Positions 42,362 to 50,508 of a stretch of 64,000 bases of DNA are shown here, piece after piece. Every line of letters starts with the position of its first letter. Within the stretch, counting starts at the first letter, position 1. This DNA comes from Candidatus Methanoperedens sp. Its GTDB lineage: Archaea > Halobacteriota > Methanosarcinia > Methanosarcinales > Methanoperedenaceae. A program made the translations under genes and the position numbers. The notes under the pieces are model-generated. The model ran no database searches. It was not told the origin of the DNA and saw only the letters and a program-made list of their open reading frames with translations. Where the stretch lies: assembly GCA_026552835.1 (NCBI GenBank), contig JAPMTY010000007.1, positions 1 through 64,000 on the forward strand, in the 5' to 3' direction.

Positions 42362-44313
42362 TATTTAACCTTCTTTGGTTTCTTAGCAGAATCAGAAAAC
42401 AATTTGATTTCTTTTGGCTGAGGGAAAGATTTATTGGGCTGATTAAGTGGCTTTTTTTGATCTAAACCGCCCTTTCTTTGCGGAATATCTTGGCTTTCAG
42501 AAACCCCAGGAAGAATTTGTTCATTTTCAAAATCAACCTCCCTTTCTTTGTAAGCATTGCCATATTTCATGCCAGGATAAATTGTTCCGTTTTGAGCACT
42601 GCTGGTGACAGATAGCCCACTACTCAAACTTAAAATAGTTCTAAAACTTTTTATGCCTGTTAAGGGATTCAATTCGCACTTATGTGTAATTTGTTCTATG
42701 TGATAAATTACCCCATCATATTGTAAGTTATCACCTACGGTTATTGGATCTACAATTCCAGCGCAAACTATCGTTCCGTTAAATTTTAAATGACTGCCAA
42801 TTATGGCATCGCCCAAAATTTTAGCCCAAAAAGGACTATTGTAAATGTCCACACTCTCTAATGGTAGCATGTCGAACAGACCACTAATAACTGCGGGTCT
42901 TAAACCACTTCTTTGTATATCATTTACGTCTTGTACAAAATTTCCCTTAACGGTTTCCTGGGTGTAATCGGTTCCATTACTCCCTAAGAGGGATTTCCCA
43001 AATACTTGGACGTAATTTATTCGAGCTGTTTCGTCCCTTCCAATATCTTCAGAGAAAATCAAAGAAGAATTAATTTTCCACCTAGGAAGAGTCATAAATC
43101 TAGTAACTTTTGGTAAGTTAACAGAGCCTTGACTTCCTACTAAAAAATCTTCGGTAGTAAATGGATTTTGTCTAAAAACTACAGTAGGAATAACACTATC
43201 TGAATATGGGGCTACCTTAAAACAAGAATAAAACTCATTGATTGGACTGTTCGTATACTGGTTTAAAATATCCCAAGCTTTGACTTGATCCCAGTATTCA
43301 GGTTTCAATATGGCACTCCCAGGACAGTCATCTGGTGTAAACCAAAATCTAGTACCAGATTGTTGTTGCAATCCTGAAGGGTTAAGGCCAACATGAGCTG
43401 CTGCATTGGAATTGGTGCTATTGTAAGTCTGTAAACCAAAAACAAAATTGTAGATGTCGGCAGCAGAGGTAACATTAGGAATTCCTAATAGTCTTCCCAC
43501 AATGGCGGGCATAAAAAATCTATCATTTGGAGTCTGGTTTATCTTCTGGACAGAATTCGGGGTATCACCAGGGATTTCAGCAATGGTCGAGCCAGGAATA
43601 CCGCTTCCTATGAATGATTCGGTTAGCGTTTGTATCAGATATCTCAAAGAAAAAGGATTATTTTGATTAATTAATTGTGACCATTTTTCGGATATTTGGG
43701 CAGAAAATGTCAAGAATCCTCTTTGTTGAAGAGCTACAGATTGATTAAAATAAATCATATTATTAAATTCTGTAAAGGCAAATCCAGTAATTCTTACAAC
43801 TGCCGTTTTTGCGCCCGTATTGGGATTAACAACAACGGCCCTTCTAACGGATTGAACTTTGAAAAATCCCTTGAATCCATCATCAATCTTATTAATTTGT
43901 TTAATTCCAGAATCTGCCCTGGAAGCAACGTCCTCTGCGTCTGCTGGCCAGTTCAACATATTTACAAATACAAAATCTCCAGGACAAATCTCAGTTAAAT
44001 AATTAACATTGGTTTGTAAAAGTGTAGCTTCCATACTGGGGGTATACGACGCTTTACTAGAAGTAACGGAGACGCTAACGCAATCATTTCTAACAACCAG
44101 TGGCTCTTCAATAGCCTTTAAATCTATTAAGGAAGGGCCTTGAGTTCTTTGTTCCATCTCATTAATTCTAAGAGTATCTCTAAAGCGCCATCTTATAAAA
44201 GTTAGAACCCAAGAAGGACTGCTTTGATTGACAAAATTATCTTCCTCTGGAGAACTTTCTCCATAGGCTGGATCTGGATTTATTTCATAAACAAAAGCTC
44301 TTGAGTCAGACAT
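42361..44313 (-). CDS. baseplate hub protein (gp27-like)
   Basis: A 650-residue protein between tape measure and spike, the usual place of the hub. It starts with a flexible acidic N-terminus and has EICPGDFVFVNMLNWPAD, YLIQTLTESFIG, and near the C-terminus FNGTIVCAGIVDPITVGDNL, typical of hub beta barrels that bind the spike. A Lys-rich tail closes it. Coupled on both sides by one-base overlaps. Base composition is AT-richer than the fibre genes. Confidence 0.7.
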   Translation of the reverse strand: MSDSRAFVYEINPDPAYGESSPEEDNFVNQSSPSWVLTFIRWRFRDTLRINEMEQRTQGPSLIDLKAIEEPLVVRNDCVSVSVTSSKASYTPSMEATLLQTNVNYLTEICPGDFVFVNMLNWPADAEDVASRADSGIKQINKIDDGFKGFFKVQSVRRAVVVNPNTGAKTAVVRITGFAFTEFNNMIYFNQSVALQQRGFLTFSAQISEKWSQLINQNNPFSLRYLIQTLTESFIGSGIPGSTIAEIPGDTPNSVQKINQTPNDRFFMPAIVGRLLGIPNVTSAADIYNFVFGLQTYNSTNSNAAAHVGLNPSGLQQQSGTRFWFTPDDCPGSAILKPEYWDQVKAWDILNQYTNSPINEFYSCFKVAPYSDSVIPTVVFRQNPFTTEDFLVGSQGSVNLPKVTRFMTLPRWKINSSLIFSEDIGRDETARINYVQVFGKSLLGSNGTDYTQETVKGNFVQDVNDIQRSGLRPAVISGLFDMLPLESVDIYNSPFWAKILGDAIIGSHLKFNGTIVCAGIVDPITVGDNLQYDGVIYHIEQITHKCELNPLTGIKSFRTILSLSSGLSVTSSAQNGTIYPGMKYGNAYKEREVDFENEQILPGVSESQDIPQRKGGLDQKKPLNQPNKSFPQPKEIKLFSDSAKKPKKVK

Positions 44314-46691
44314 TATTTACCGCCTGTAGTTGCGTGGGGTTGTCTTTCAGCTTCTACTTCATATTCGACACGTTCAAATAAGGAAAGTCCTTTGTAGGGA
44401 TCGCGGCCTACTGCAATATTTTGCTGAATTTTTCTTGCAGCATCGGCGGCTTCTGTACTAATGGTTCTACCTTGAATTTCAGCCGCAGCCCTAGCCAGCG
44501 GCTCTTGATGGCTCATTCGGGCTTGGAATTGAACAGCACTTTCTGTAAGCCTATCAATATCCTTAGCCAGAGTTCTTAAAGAAACTCCAGCTTGTTCGGC
44601 TGACGTGGAGATAAGTTTATCTAAGTCTCTTCCTGTTTCTTTTGTTTCCAAATCTTTCTTAGCGTCTTCTTGAAATTTTTTCCTAGCTTCTTCTATCTGC
44701 TTTCTATATTGATCGATTCCAGGGAGCATTTCAGTTTCCTGCATAGCCTGTCCCATAACGAGCCTTTCTAATGCTTGACGCCCCAAGGATTGATATTGCG
44801 GAACCATTTTTAATCTAGCAGCATACGGAGCAAATCCTTCTTCAGCTTCCCCAGTAGGAACAAACTCAGTAAGATTTTTTCCTTTTTTTAGCCAATCAAC
44901 CATTTGCATAGCTAGCTTTTTAGGTTCGTCGCTCAATCCAGGCGCATACCTAGAAGAAGCAGAAATGTGCATTTGTTGGATTCTATCAATTAATTGGTTT
45001 GAAGTTTTCTGTTGCTCTGGATTATCTCTGTTATAGCTCTTTAATAGTGATTGAATAAAGGGAGAATTAGGATCTAGTTCTTCTGGCGCCAAAGACATTA
45101 ATTCTTGCATGAGAGCGGGATCTTTTCCAATGCTTTTAATTAAATCAGGAAACTGCCTCATCATAGTTGCCGCATTTATGGCGCCTGTATATCCTGCAGT
45201 AGCCGTGGTGGCCTGTGAATATGCTTCATATGCGGCTCTCGCATTTTCAATACCTCTGATAGTGTTAGTGCCGACAGCAAATCCTCCCATCTGTTCAGAA
45301 ATTCTCTGGGCACCCTCTGGTGCGGTCATTCCTCCGCGTTGGACAATATCGGTCACATTTTGCATGAATTTTCTATTCTCTTCAGCGTATTTAGATTTGT
45401 CTAGACCAATTTGTTGTGCTGTAGCGAAAATATCAATTAAACTTTGCTTGCTGGCACCAGCAGATCCCATTGCTCCGCTTAACCCGCCGAGAAGTTGTGT
45501 AGCGTTTGTCAAATTCAGGCCACGCTCAGCCTGAAGTGCTGTCACGGCACTTCGTTGCATCGCAGTAGATCCGCCAGAAGCCGCTATACCTTTGGAGGCT
45601 TCTCTAGCCATATCTTCTAAAAAACCAGAATTTATAGCGTTCTGAAGAAAACCTCCTGAACCGAACATTTCTTTGTCAGAAAGACCCATTTGTCTCTGAG
45701 CAGCAATGTCCTTGAATATATTTTTTTGAAGTCTTTCAATAGCATCCTTCTTAAAAGGAGACATTTCTTTTTCAGCACCAAGAGCTGCATTAAAATTCTC
45801 AGCCTGAAGTTGAGCATTCATAGCATTGTATTTTTCTGGATCAAAAATAGCAGCCCTTCCTCTTTCGGTAAATATTCCTAGACTAAATATATCGGCTATT
45901 TTTTGACGAGTTACGCCCGATTCTGCTTTTCCACGAGCCCTTCCTCTTTCCTCGCCAAACATACCCTCGAAGGTAAATTCGCCAGATTGCATTTGGCCCA
46001 GCGTTTTTCCTATTGTTCCGCCCATAGCAGCACCCTGGGCTTCTATGACAGCCATAGGCCTCTTTACCCAGTCTTGCGCTAGGTCTTTAGCTAACTTAGC
46101 GGCTATTAAAGCCACCCCAGCTAAACTAGCCGCTCCCATAGCAGACATACCCATCATTTCTCCGCCTGCTTGAGCCGCACCCCGAAGACCGCCCGCCTGG
46201 TAGCCAGCGGCAAGTCTTGGTAACACTCCTAAGCGAGCCTTTTCTTTTAATAGAGCATTTATTTTTATTTCACTTTCTAATTCGACTTCCTTTGCTTTAA
46301 TTAACGCTTCCTGCGCGTCTTTAACTTGCTCTTTTAATTTAAGATCTTCTTTGCCAATTCCGATAATTTTTTGATATTGTTCAGTTATTTTCTTATAGGA
46401 AGTTTCTTGTTGAGTCAAATTTTTGACTTTGCCCTCAAGAGCTGTCTTTTCTTCCCGAATAAACTTATCAAGATTTCTCTTGTATTCATTCATTTTGGAA
46501 CTTACATCGGCAGCACCTGGGGCGCCCGATAAGGGACCAAAACCAGAGGCGGCTAGTCTTTGAGATGTTTGCTGCATTCTGATAGCATCAGAAGGAGCAT
46601 ATAGCTCTCTTAGTTTTTTTTGCATGCTTTCAACTGACTTGTCGAAATCTGCAGTATCAAATTTGGCTGATATTAAAAGCTCTTTTCTCAT
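44313..46691 (-). CDS. tail tape measure protein
   Basis: A 792-residue protein. Residues about 70-160 are a coiled coil (KFIREEKTALEGKVKNLTQQ, EQVKDAQEALIKAKEVELES), followed by Gly/Ala-rich hydrophobic helices (GEMMGMSAMGAASLAGVALI) and long helical stretches with AMGSAGASKQ. This is typical of tape measure proteins, and it heads the tail block. At about 0.15 nm per residue it would set a tail near 120 nm (inference). AT-rich relative to the fibre operon. Confidence 0.75.
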   Translation of the reverse strand: MRKELLISAKFDTADFDKSVESMQKKLRELYAPSDAIRMQQTSQRLAASGFGPLSGAPGAADVSSKMNEYKRNLDKFIREEKTALEGKVKNLTQQETSYKKITEQYQKIIGIGKEDLKLKEQVKDAQEALIKAKEVELESEIKINALLKEKARLGVLPRLAAGYQAGGLRGAAQAGGEMMGMSAMGAASLAGVALIAAKLAKDLAQDWVKRPMAVIEAQGAAMGGTIGKTLGQMQSGEFTFEGMFGEERGRARGKAESGVTRQKIADIFSLGIFTERGRAAIFDPEKYNAMNAQLQAENFNAALGAEKEMSPFKKDAIERLQKNIFKDIAAQRQMGLSDKEMFGSGGFLQNAINSGFLEDMAREASKGIAASGGSTAMQRSAVTALQAERGLNLTNATQLLGGLSGAMGSAGASKQSLIDIFATAQQIGLDKSKYAEENRKFMQNVTDIVQRGGMTAPEGAQRISEQMGGFAVGTNTIRGIENARAAYEAYSQATTATAGYTGAINAATMMRQFPDLIKSIGKDPALMQELMSLAPEELDPNSPFIQSLLKSYNRDNPEQQKTSNQLIDRIQQMHISASSRYAPGLSDEPKKLAMQMVDWLKKGKNLTEFVPTGEAEEGFAPYAARLKMVPQYQSLGRQALERLVMGQAMQETEMLPGIDQYRKQIEEARKKFQEDAKKDLETKETGRDLDKLISTSAEQAGVSLRTLAKDIDRLTESAVQFQARMSHQEPLARAAAEIQGRTISTEAADAARKIQQNIAVGRDPYKGLSLFERVEYEVEAERQPHATTGGK

Positions 46692-46694
46692 AAA

Positions 46695-46811
46695 TTACAA
46701 TACCTTATGAAAGGTATAGTCCCTGGCGCTTACACCTATCCCTAAAGAATGAAGCGTTTGTTCAACATATTGTTTTCCATTGATTTTATTGGTTATAACG
46801 TAAACGACCAT
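46695..46811 (-). pseudogene. GIY-YIG endonuclease remnant
   Basis: A 38-residue frame starting at ATG 46811 and stopping at 46695. It reads MVVYVITNKINGKQYVEQTL then HSLGIGVSARDYTFHKVL, which matches the beginning of GIY-YIG nucleases (IYxITNxINGKxYVGQT...R...H). The G of YVG is changed to E, and the frame stops where the rest of the domain would be. It is therefore probably a decayed homing endonuclease N-terminus. It lies 4 bases upstream of the tape measure start. Confidence 0.6.
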
Positions 46812-46884
46812 ATTCTCTAAAGATTCCCGTGACGCAATTCAAATCTTTTCTTTATATATCATATGGTTAATGCGCACAATCTCG

Positions 46885-46902
46885 GTCAACTTAAAGGTTG
46901 AC
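46885..46902 (+). promoter_or_regulatory. hairpin in divergent intergenic region
   Basis: GTCAAC (46885-46890) and GTTGAC (46897-46902) form a perfect 6-bp hairpin with a TTAAAG loop, between the divergent tape measure and accessory cassette genes. It overlaps a possible -35 TTGACT (46899-46904) with GATTCT 17 bases on. It may be an operator. Confidence 0.3.
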
Positions 46903-46941
46903 TTGTGTAGGCGGATATGAGATTCTGGAGATGAGGTAAGT

Positions 46942-47130
46942 ATGGCCAAAAAGAAAAAGAAAGCCTGGAAGAAGCCGAAGACCCGTCCCATCACCCAAAA
47001 AGAATATCTCCAGACGTTGATCCAGTTCAGCGAGCGTGCTATAACAAAACAAGGAACTGGGATCGACGATTTCTTCGCCAACCAAGCGAAAAGGCTGAAG
47101 AAGGAATTGGCCCAACTGAACAAAAAATGA
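46942..47130 (+). CDS. small basic protein
   Basis: A 62-residue unknown protein with an extremely basic N-terminus (MAKKKKKAWKKPKTRP) and a helical C-terminus. A ribosome-binding site GATGAGG lies before the ATG. It opens the plus-strand accessory cassette and overlaps the next gene by 4 bases. Confidence 0.65.
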   Translation: MAKKKKKAWKKPKTRPITQKEYLQTLIQFSERAITKQGTGIDDFFANQAKRLKKELAQLNKK

Positions 47131-47312
47131 GAAAGTATGCCAAACTATACTTAAAGTCTGTGCTCAAGATCTATTGCCGACTGTGCGCTGCGCTCGTCCT
47201 TCTGAATTGGTGGACGAACAACGAGCCCCTTTTCATTCTCGTTGCATATTGGTCTTTGTTCTTTGGCGCTGCTCGACCGCTCTCGGTTTGGATGAATCGG
47301 AGAAACAGATGA
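47127..47312 (+). CDS. small membrane protein
   Basis: A 61-residue protein with two hydrophobic segments (LCAALVLLNWW and LFILVAYWSLFFGAA) and basic ends, so a small inner-membrane protein. A holin-like function is conceivable by size but nothing proves it. Its end overlaps the PagL-like gene start. Confidence 0.6.
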   Translation: MRKYAKLYLKSVLKIYCRLCAALVLLNWWTNNEPLFILVAYWSLFFGAARPLSVWMNRRNR

Positions 47313-47800
47313 ACAACTTGATGGCGGGGCTGGTCCTGCTAATCGCTTCCAGCGCACATTCCCAAGAATTAGGGTTTTCGTATGGCTTGGGAGTGTTCAA
47401 CAGCGCGAAGCTTTCCGCTGTGGAAGTAAAAGTGGTCAATCTTGCCTATCGGTACGAGATCCTGAATGGCCTATACTGGCAAGCAAAAGTAGGGTACTGG
47501 GGAGACGGCTCGGGTAATCCAACCAGGAAGGGCAGCTTTTACGCTTCCACTGGCTTAGGAATGAAGCTTGACTTCCGACCCATCGAATTCCGAAGCGGCT
47601 GGAGCCTAGCTGGGATCAGCCAAACAGACGGCTATCTTGGCGGAAATTTCCCCCAATTTAATGGTGAAATTTACGTGGGCGTCCGTGATAAAAAAGGGAA
47701 TGGCGCTGGTATCAAATACGAGCACATTTCCAGCGCGGGCTACTTCGCACAAAACGTCGGAAGAGACTTTATTCTTCTGGAAATGAGCAAACTTTGGTGA
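47309..47800 (+). CDS. PagL-like outer-membrane lipid A deacylase
   Basis: A 163-residue protein with signal peptide (cleavage near AHS-QE, residue 18). The rest is alternating beta strands with aromatic ends, typical of an 8-stranded barrel. The C-terminal motif KYEHISSAGYFAQNVGRDF has H139 and S141 spaced HxS as in PagL, with E158 as candidate third residue (19 after the His; I recall 14 in PagL). PagL removes an acyl chain from lipid A. In a phage this could change LPS to block other phages or immune recognition (inference). ATG 47309 is chosen, as the earlier in-frame ATG lacks a signal peptide. Confidence 0.55.
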   Translation: MNNLMAGLVLLIASSAHSQELGFSYGLGVFNSAKLSAVEVKVVNLAYRYEILNGLYWQAKVGYWGDGSGNPTRKGSFYASTGLGMKLDFRPIEFRSGWSLAGISQTDGYLGGNFPQFNGEIYVGVRDKKGNGAGIKYEHISSAGYFAQNVGRDFILLEMSKLW

Positions 47801-47803
47801 TCT

Positions 47804-48442
47804 ATGCAAGACGATAGCTTCCAAATCATTTGGGATACTGAAGCAATTTGGAAAAAAGAGGCGAGAAAAGTCGCCATGGAAAAGTATATAATGCCGAAAA
47901 ATGTAAGTTTTTCAGAATGGATGGACTCTGTTATGAAAAGCGTGCTCGATTCGGTAGCGCTTTCAAATGACTGCGAACTGTGTCGGGGTAGAGGCGAAGT
48001 TGAACACCATGGGGCTGTTCCAGCAGCGCAAGCCATTCAAGAGTGTCCAGATTGCAGGGGTTCTGGTGAGCGGAACAGACTCATTGTCATTGATTCGTTC
48101 TGTGCCCAGCAACAATATTCGTATCCAGGCGGCATCACATCTCCTATCAAACCCCAGGACAAAGAAATCCACATCACTTGGGACCCCAGTGGTAGCCCCA
48201 AATTTATTCATCAATGGGACGACGCGCTCGGATTTTGGAACGATATTACGCCCAAAAGTCCTGGGCCAGGATGCTATGGCGGCGCCCTCATCGCCAAGCA
48301 TCCCCAGGCGGTCGAGTTCGTTCCGCTGGAATTGACTATCCAAGACATAAAGCCAGTAGAGTGTGAATGCGGATCTGGCAATAATCGACTTGGCCAAGGC
48401 CATTCAGATTGGTGCAAGCTGTACAAAAGAGAATTCTCCTGA
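47804..48442 (+). CDS. hypothetical protein with DnaJ-like zinc motifs
   Basis: A 212-residue protein. CELCRGRGEVEHHG and CPDCRGSGER (residues about 57-90) are CxxCxGxG repeats as in the DnaJ zinc-binding domain; a third site may be CECGSGNN near the end. There is no J domain. The remainder is unfamiliar. It may bind unfolded protein or nucleic acid. Confidence 0.6.
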   Translation: MQDDSFQIIWDTEAIWKKEARKVAMEKYIMPKNVSFSEWMDSVMKSVLDSVALSNDCELCRGRGEVEHHGAVPAAQAIQECPDCRGSGERNRLIVIDSFCAQQQYSYPGGITSPIKPQDKEIHITWDPSGSPKFIHQWDDALGFWNDITPKSPGPGCYGGALIAKHPQAVEFVPLELTIQDIKPVECECGSGNNRLGQGHSDWCKLYKREFS

Positions 48443-48687
48443 CCTCGTATATCGGCGTCTCCCTATTGTTTGGCATCATTTTAGGCGTCATGCTTACAGC
48501 GTATGACGATGGGGAGCAGTTCGCCCTGTATAAAAAGATCAGATGTAAGATAGGCTGGCACAAGATCAGAACCAAGCTAGGACAGGCAAGAGTAAATTCC
48601 TACTATTGCCAATTCTGCAAAAAGCCAAGAAAACATCCTACCCTCAAAATGGTTGAAGGTGGAAAGAAAAAGCGGTATAAGAAGTAA
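48412..48687 (+). CDS. small membrane protein with Cys motif
   Basis: A protein of about 91 residues. The start is uncertain: GTG 48412 is used, TTG 48409 is possible, and both overlap the upstream gene. It has one N-terminal membrane segment (SYIGVSLLFGIILGVMLTAY), then a basic cytoplasmic region with CQFCKKPRKH, and a Lys-rich tail. Function unknown. Confidence 0.5.
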   Translation: MQAVQKRILLTSYIGVSLLFGIILGVMLTAYDDGEQFALYKKIRCKIGWHKIRTKLGQARVNSYYCQFCKKPRKHPTLKMVEGGKKKRYKK

Positions 48688-48698
48688 AGGAGAGCCAA

Positions 48699-49139
48699 AT
48701 GAAAATCCAGGTAAAGAAATTGCACGAAGAAGCTTCGGTCCCAGAATACAAGTCAAATGAGGCGGCGGGGTTTGACTTTGTAGCCTTAGAAGAGACACAC
48801 TTTAAGCTATGGGAAACCAAACTGGTTCGCACTGGCATCGCCATCGACGTTGGCCCTGGATACCAACTCGAAGTTCGTAACCGCAGCGGCATGGCTCTCA
48901 AGACCCCCATGCGAGTGACCAATTCTCCAGGCACAGTCGATGCCGATTATCGCGGCGAGGTCTACGTGATGATGACCATGGTGCCGACCGCAATGGCCTA
49001 TTCCGAGTACACCATCAAGAAGGGCGAGCGCATCGCGCAGGGCGTGGTTATGCCCGCCATCAAGGCTGACATCGAAGTCGTCAGCGAGCTTAACTCGACC
49101 GATCGCGGCGCAGGCGGATTTGGGAGCACTGGAAAATGA
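48699..49139 (+). CDS. dut: dUTPase
   Basis: A 146-residue trimeric dUTP diphosphatase. All five motifs are present in order: AGFDFVAL (1), RSGMA (2), GTVDADYRGE (3), GERIAQGVVMP (4), and RGAGGFGSTG (5, C-terminal arm). It hydrolyses dUTP to dUMP and PPi, preventing uracil incorporation and feeding ThyX. A ribosome-binding site AAAGGAG precedes the ATG. Full length for the family. Confidence 0.95.
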   Translation: MKIQVKKLHEEASVPEYKSNEAAGFDFVALEETHFKLWETKLVRTGIAIDVGPGYQLEVRNRSGMALKTPMRVTNSPGTVDADYRGEVYVMMTMVPTAMAYSEYTIKKGERIAQGVVMPAIKADIEVVSELNSTDRGAGGFGSTGK

Positions 49140-49348
49140 GAATATTATTTGCTCTACTAATTTTGGTTTTCTCTGGCTGTGCTACCACAACAACAGAATA
49201 CTTCAAGGGCTGTGTGGACGGCGTGGAAGCGCTAAAATTCCAGCTTCGCACTCCAGAAATTGCGAACCAAGACATTGCAGAATATTTCTGTAAGGTAGTG
49301 GAGAGAAATCGCAAGCAGAAAGAAATCGTTCCACACGAAAAGAACTAA
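49136..49348 (+). CDS. small lipoprotein
   Basis: A 70-residue protein with a signal peptide and lipobox (LVFSGCA, C at about residue 15) and a short helical mature part with two more Cys. An Rz1-like spanin is a typical phage role for a small lipoprotein, but no partner gene is evident and the sequence is not Pro-rich. It overlaps the dut gene by 4 bases. Confidence 0.6.
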   Translation: MRILFALLILVFSGCATTTTEYFKGCVDGVEALKFQLRTPEIANQDIAEYFCKVVERNRKQKEIVPHEKN

Positions 49349-49494
49349 CGTTCTTTCATCTCTTTGTTGGCCTGTTTCTTTTTGGCTTCATCCTTGGCCT
49401 TGAAACGACCACTGGCGTTCCCAGCCCAACGGTGTTGGGTACACATGGTGCATTTGACGGAACGCTTACTTTTCTTTCGTTTGTGGTTAGCCAT
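49345..49494 (-). CDS. very small zinc-site protein
   Basis: A 49-residue frame. It starts at ATG 49494, sharing one base with the stop of the upstream gene, and ends at TAG, overlapping the convergent lipoprotein stop. The sequence is basic with CTMCTQHRW, a likely zinc site, then a Lys-rich helix. Small proteins of this type are common in large phages. Function unknown. Confidence 0.55.
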   Translation of the reverse strand: MANHKRKKSKRSVKCTMCTQHRWAGNASGRFKAKDEAKKKQANKEMKER

Positions 49495-49691
49495 TACCAA
49501 CTCTCGTAGTCCGTAAATTCTTTCTGCTTGCCAGTCTTGAGATCCGTGACATACAAGCTTACGCCAATGCCGCTAGCATGACTGAAAGTGTAAGACACAT
49601 CTCTGCCATGGTACGGCTTCTTGCTTCGATGAAGCGACTTGAGCCATTTCTGAATTTGCTCTTTCTGCTTTTCATTGATCTCGAAAGTCAT
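49494..49691 (-). CDS. small hypothetical protein
   Basis: A 65-residue unknown protein with a helical N-terminus (MTFEINEKQKEQIQKWLKSL) and a beta C-terminus (GIGVSLYVTDLKTGKQKEF). It directly follows the gene at 49692 and shares a base with the next start. Confidence 0.55.
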   Translation of the reverse strand: MTFEINEKQKEQIQKWLKSLHRSKKPYHGRDVSYTFSHASGIGVSLYVTDLKTGKQKEFTDYESW

Positions 49692-49895
49692 CTAGTAATC
49701 CGCCTCTCGATGGCATTGGCAGTCGTCATACATTGGGTGGCCGCACCACTTCAGCTCTTCCCTGATTATCTTGCGACCTTTCTGTCGCTCTTTGCGCTTG
49801 GCCTTTTTGACATCTCTATCATGGTGGCCATCACAGGCTTGGTCAATCGCCTGGATGCAACGTTTTGCTGTCTTGAGAGTGTCTACTCTGGCCAT
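49692..49895 (-). CDS. small hypothetical protein with Cys/His motif
   Basis: A 67-residue basic unknown protein. The C-terminus has KWCGHPMYDDCQCHRE, a possible zinc site, and the N-terminus CIQAIDQACDGHHD another. Its start overlaps the HNH gene end by 13 bases. Confidence 0.55.
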   Translation of the reverse strand: MARVDTLKTAKRCIQAIDQACDGHHDRDVKKAKRKERQKGRKIIREELKWCGHPMYDDCQCHREADY

Positions 49896-50356
49896 ATCTT
49901 GTTACCCTTACTTCTATTCTTAGAAGCTTCAAGATATTGTAAATTCCAAGGAACATGTAATCCACAGATATTTGCACCTCTCAAAGGGACTATGTGGTCT
50001 ACATCAAAACCCTTTGGAGCGTGCTCGTAAAAACTTTGCATCTGAGAAATTTGGTCTTCGTTGAGCCATAGCGGTGTAGCCTTTAACTTAGAAGCATGTC
50101 GTTTAGCACTTTTTGCCGCCGCTTTACCTGGATTTAATTTATCTCTTTTTCTATCAGCCGCTCTCTCTTGTTCTAAATTATTCAATCTAAATATACGTTG
50201 TTTTTCTCTATTTTTAATAGGGTTTCTTTTTTGCCAACAAGAAACACTGGCCCTAGAGCATAATCGGCACCAATAAGACAGGCCATCTCTGGCATTCTTA
50301 TTATTACCAAATTCAGATATAGTTTTTAACGTTTTACATTTAGGGCAGAATTTCAT
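49883..50356 (-). CDS. HNH homing-type endonuclease
   Basis: A 157-residue nuclease. C4, C7, C30 and C33 form the same zinc module as in the HNH gene at 23162 (FCPKCKTL...WCRLC), a basic helix follows, then GFDVDHIVPLRG (D120, H121) and WNLQYLEASKNRSK (N138, N147), the His-Asn-His fold. ATG 50356 is used; the frame is open further upstream, but that region is a structured RNA candidate and not obviously coding. AT-rich compared with neighbours. Confidence 0.85.
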   Translation of the reverse strand: MKFCPKCKTLKTISEFGNNKNARDGLSYWCRLCSRASVSCWQKRNPIKNREKQRIFRLNNLEQERAADRKRDKLNPGKAAAKSAKRHASKLKATPLWLNEDQISQMQSFYEHAPKGFDVDHIVPLRGANICGLHVPWNLQYLEASKNRSKGNKIWPE

Positions 50357-50361
50357 AAAAG

Positions 50362-50499
50362 TGGTGGAGTCGCAGAGGAGCTGCCCCTCTGGTTTCCGAA
50401 AATGCAGGATGGCGTGGGGAGCCAACTTCTTCCTCATTACAAATGAGGGCTTCATGACCCATCAAAGCTTCTGCGGTATCGGGCTATCTACTCGACCCC
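50362..50499 (-). ncRNA. tRNA-like structured RNA candidate beside HNH gene
   Basis: On the minus strand this 138-nt stretch has nested complementary arms: GGGGTCG/CGACTCC at the ends (7 bp, one G-U) followed by ACCA; a 6-bp hairpin CAGAGG/CCTCTG (50373-50378/50386-50391) next to the closing stem; GCAG/CTGC (50404-50407/50471-50474); GATGG/CCATC (50408-50412/50459-50463); GGAGCC/GGCTTC (50418-50423/50448-50453); and CCTCATT/AATGAGG with a TGT loop (50432-50438/50442-50448). The ACCA end and closing stem are tRNA- or tmRNA-like, but there is no TTCRA T-loop and no D-arm. It ends 6 bases before the HNH start. It may be a degenerate tRNA, a mobile RNA or a leader. Confidence 0.45.
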
Positions 50500-50508
50500 A
50501 ACTAAAGA

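Noticed and set aside
46839..47123. Minus-strand frames opposite the small basic protein
   Set aside because: The plus-strand gene has a ribosome-binding site and overlaps its neighbours in the usual way; the minus frames do not.
50420..50450. Possible tRNA-Thr(UGU) anticodon arm on the minus strand (CCTCA-TTTGTAA-TGAGG)
   Set aside because: The arm has U33 and A37, but I found no D-arm with GG and no TTCRA T-loop in proper spacing, so it is not called as a tRNA.
50357..50455. 33-residue N-terminal extension of the HNH gene
   Set aside because: It overlaps the structured RNA and would put residues before the zinc module that the related HNH at 23162 lacks.
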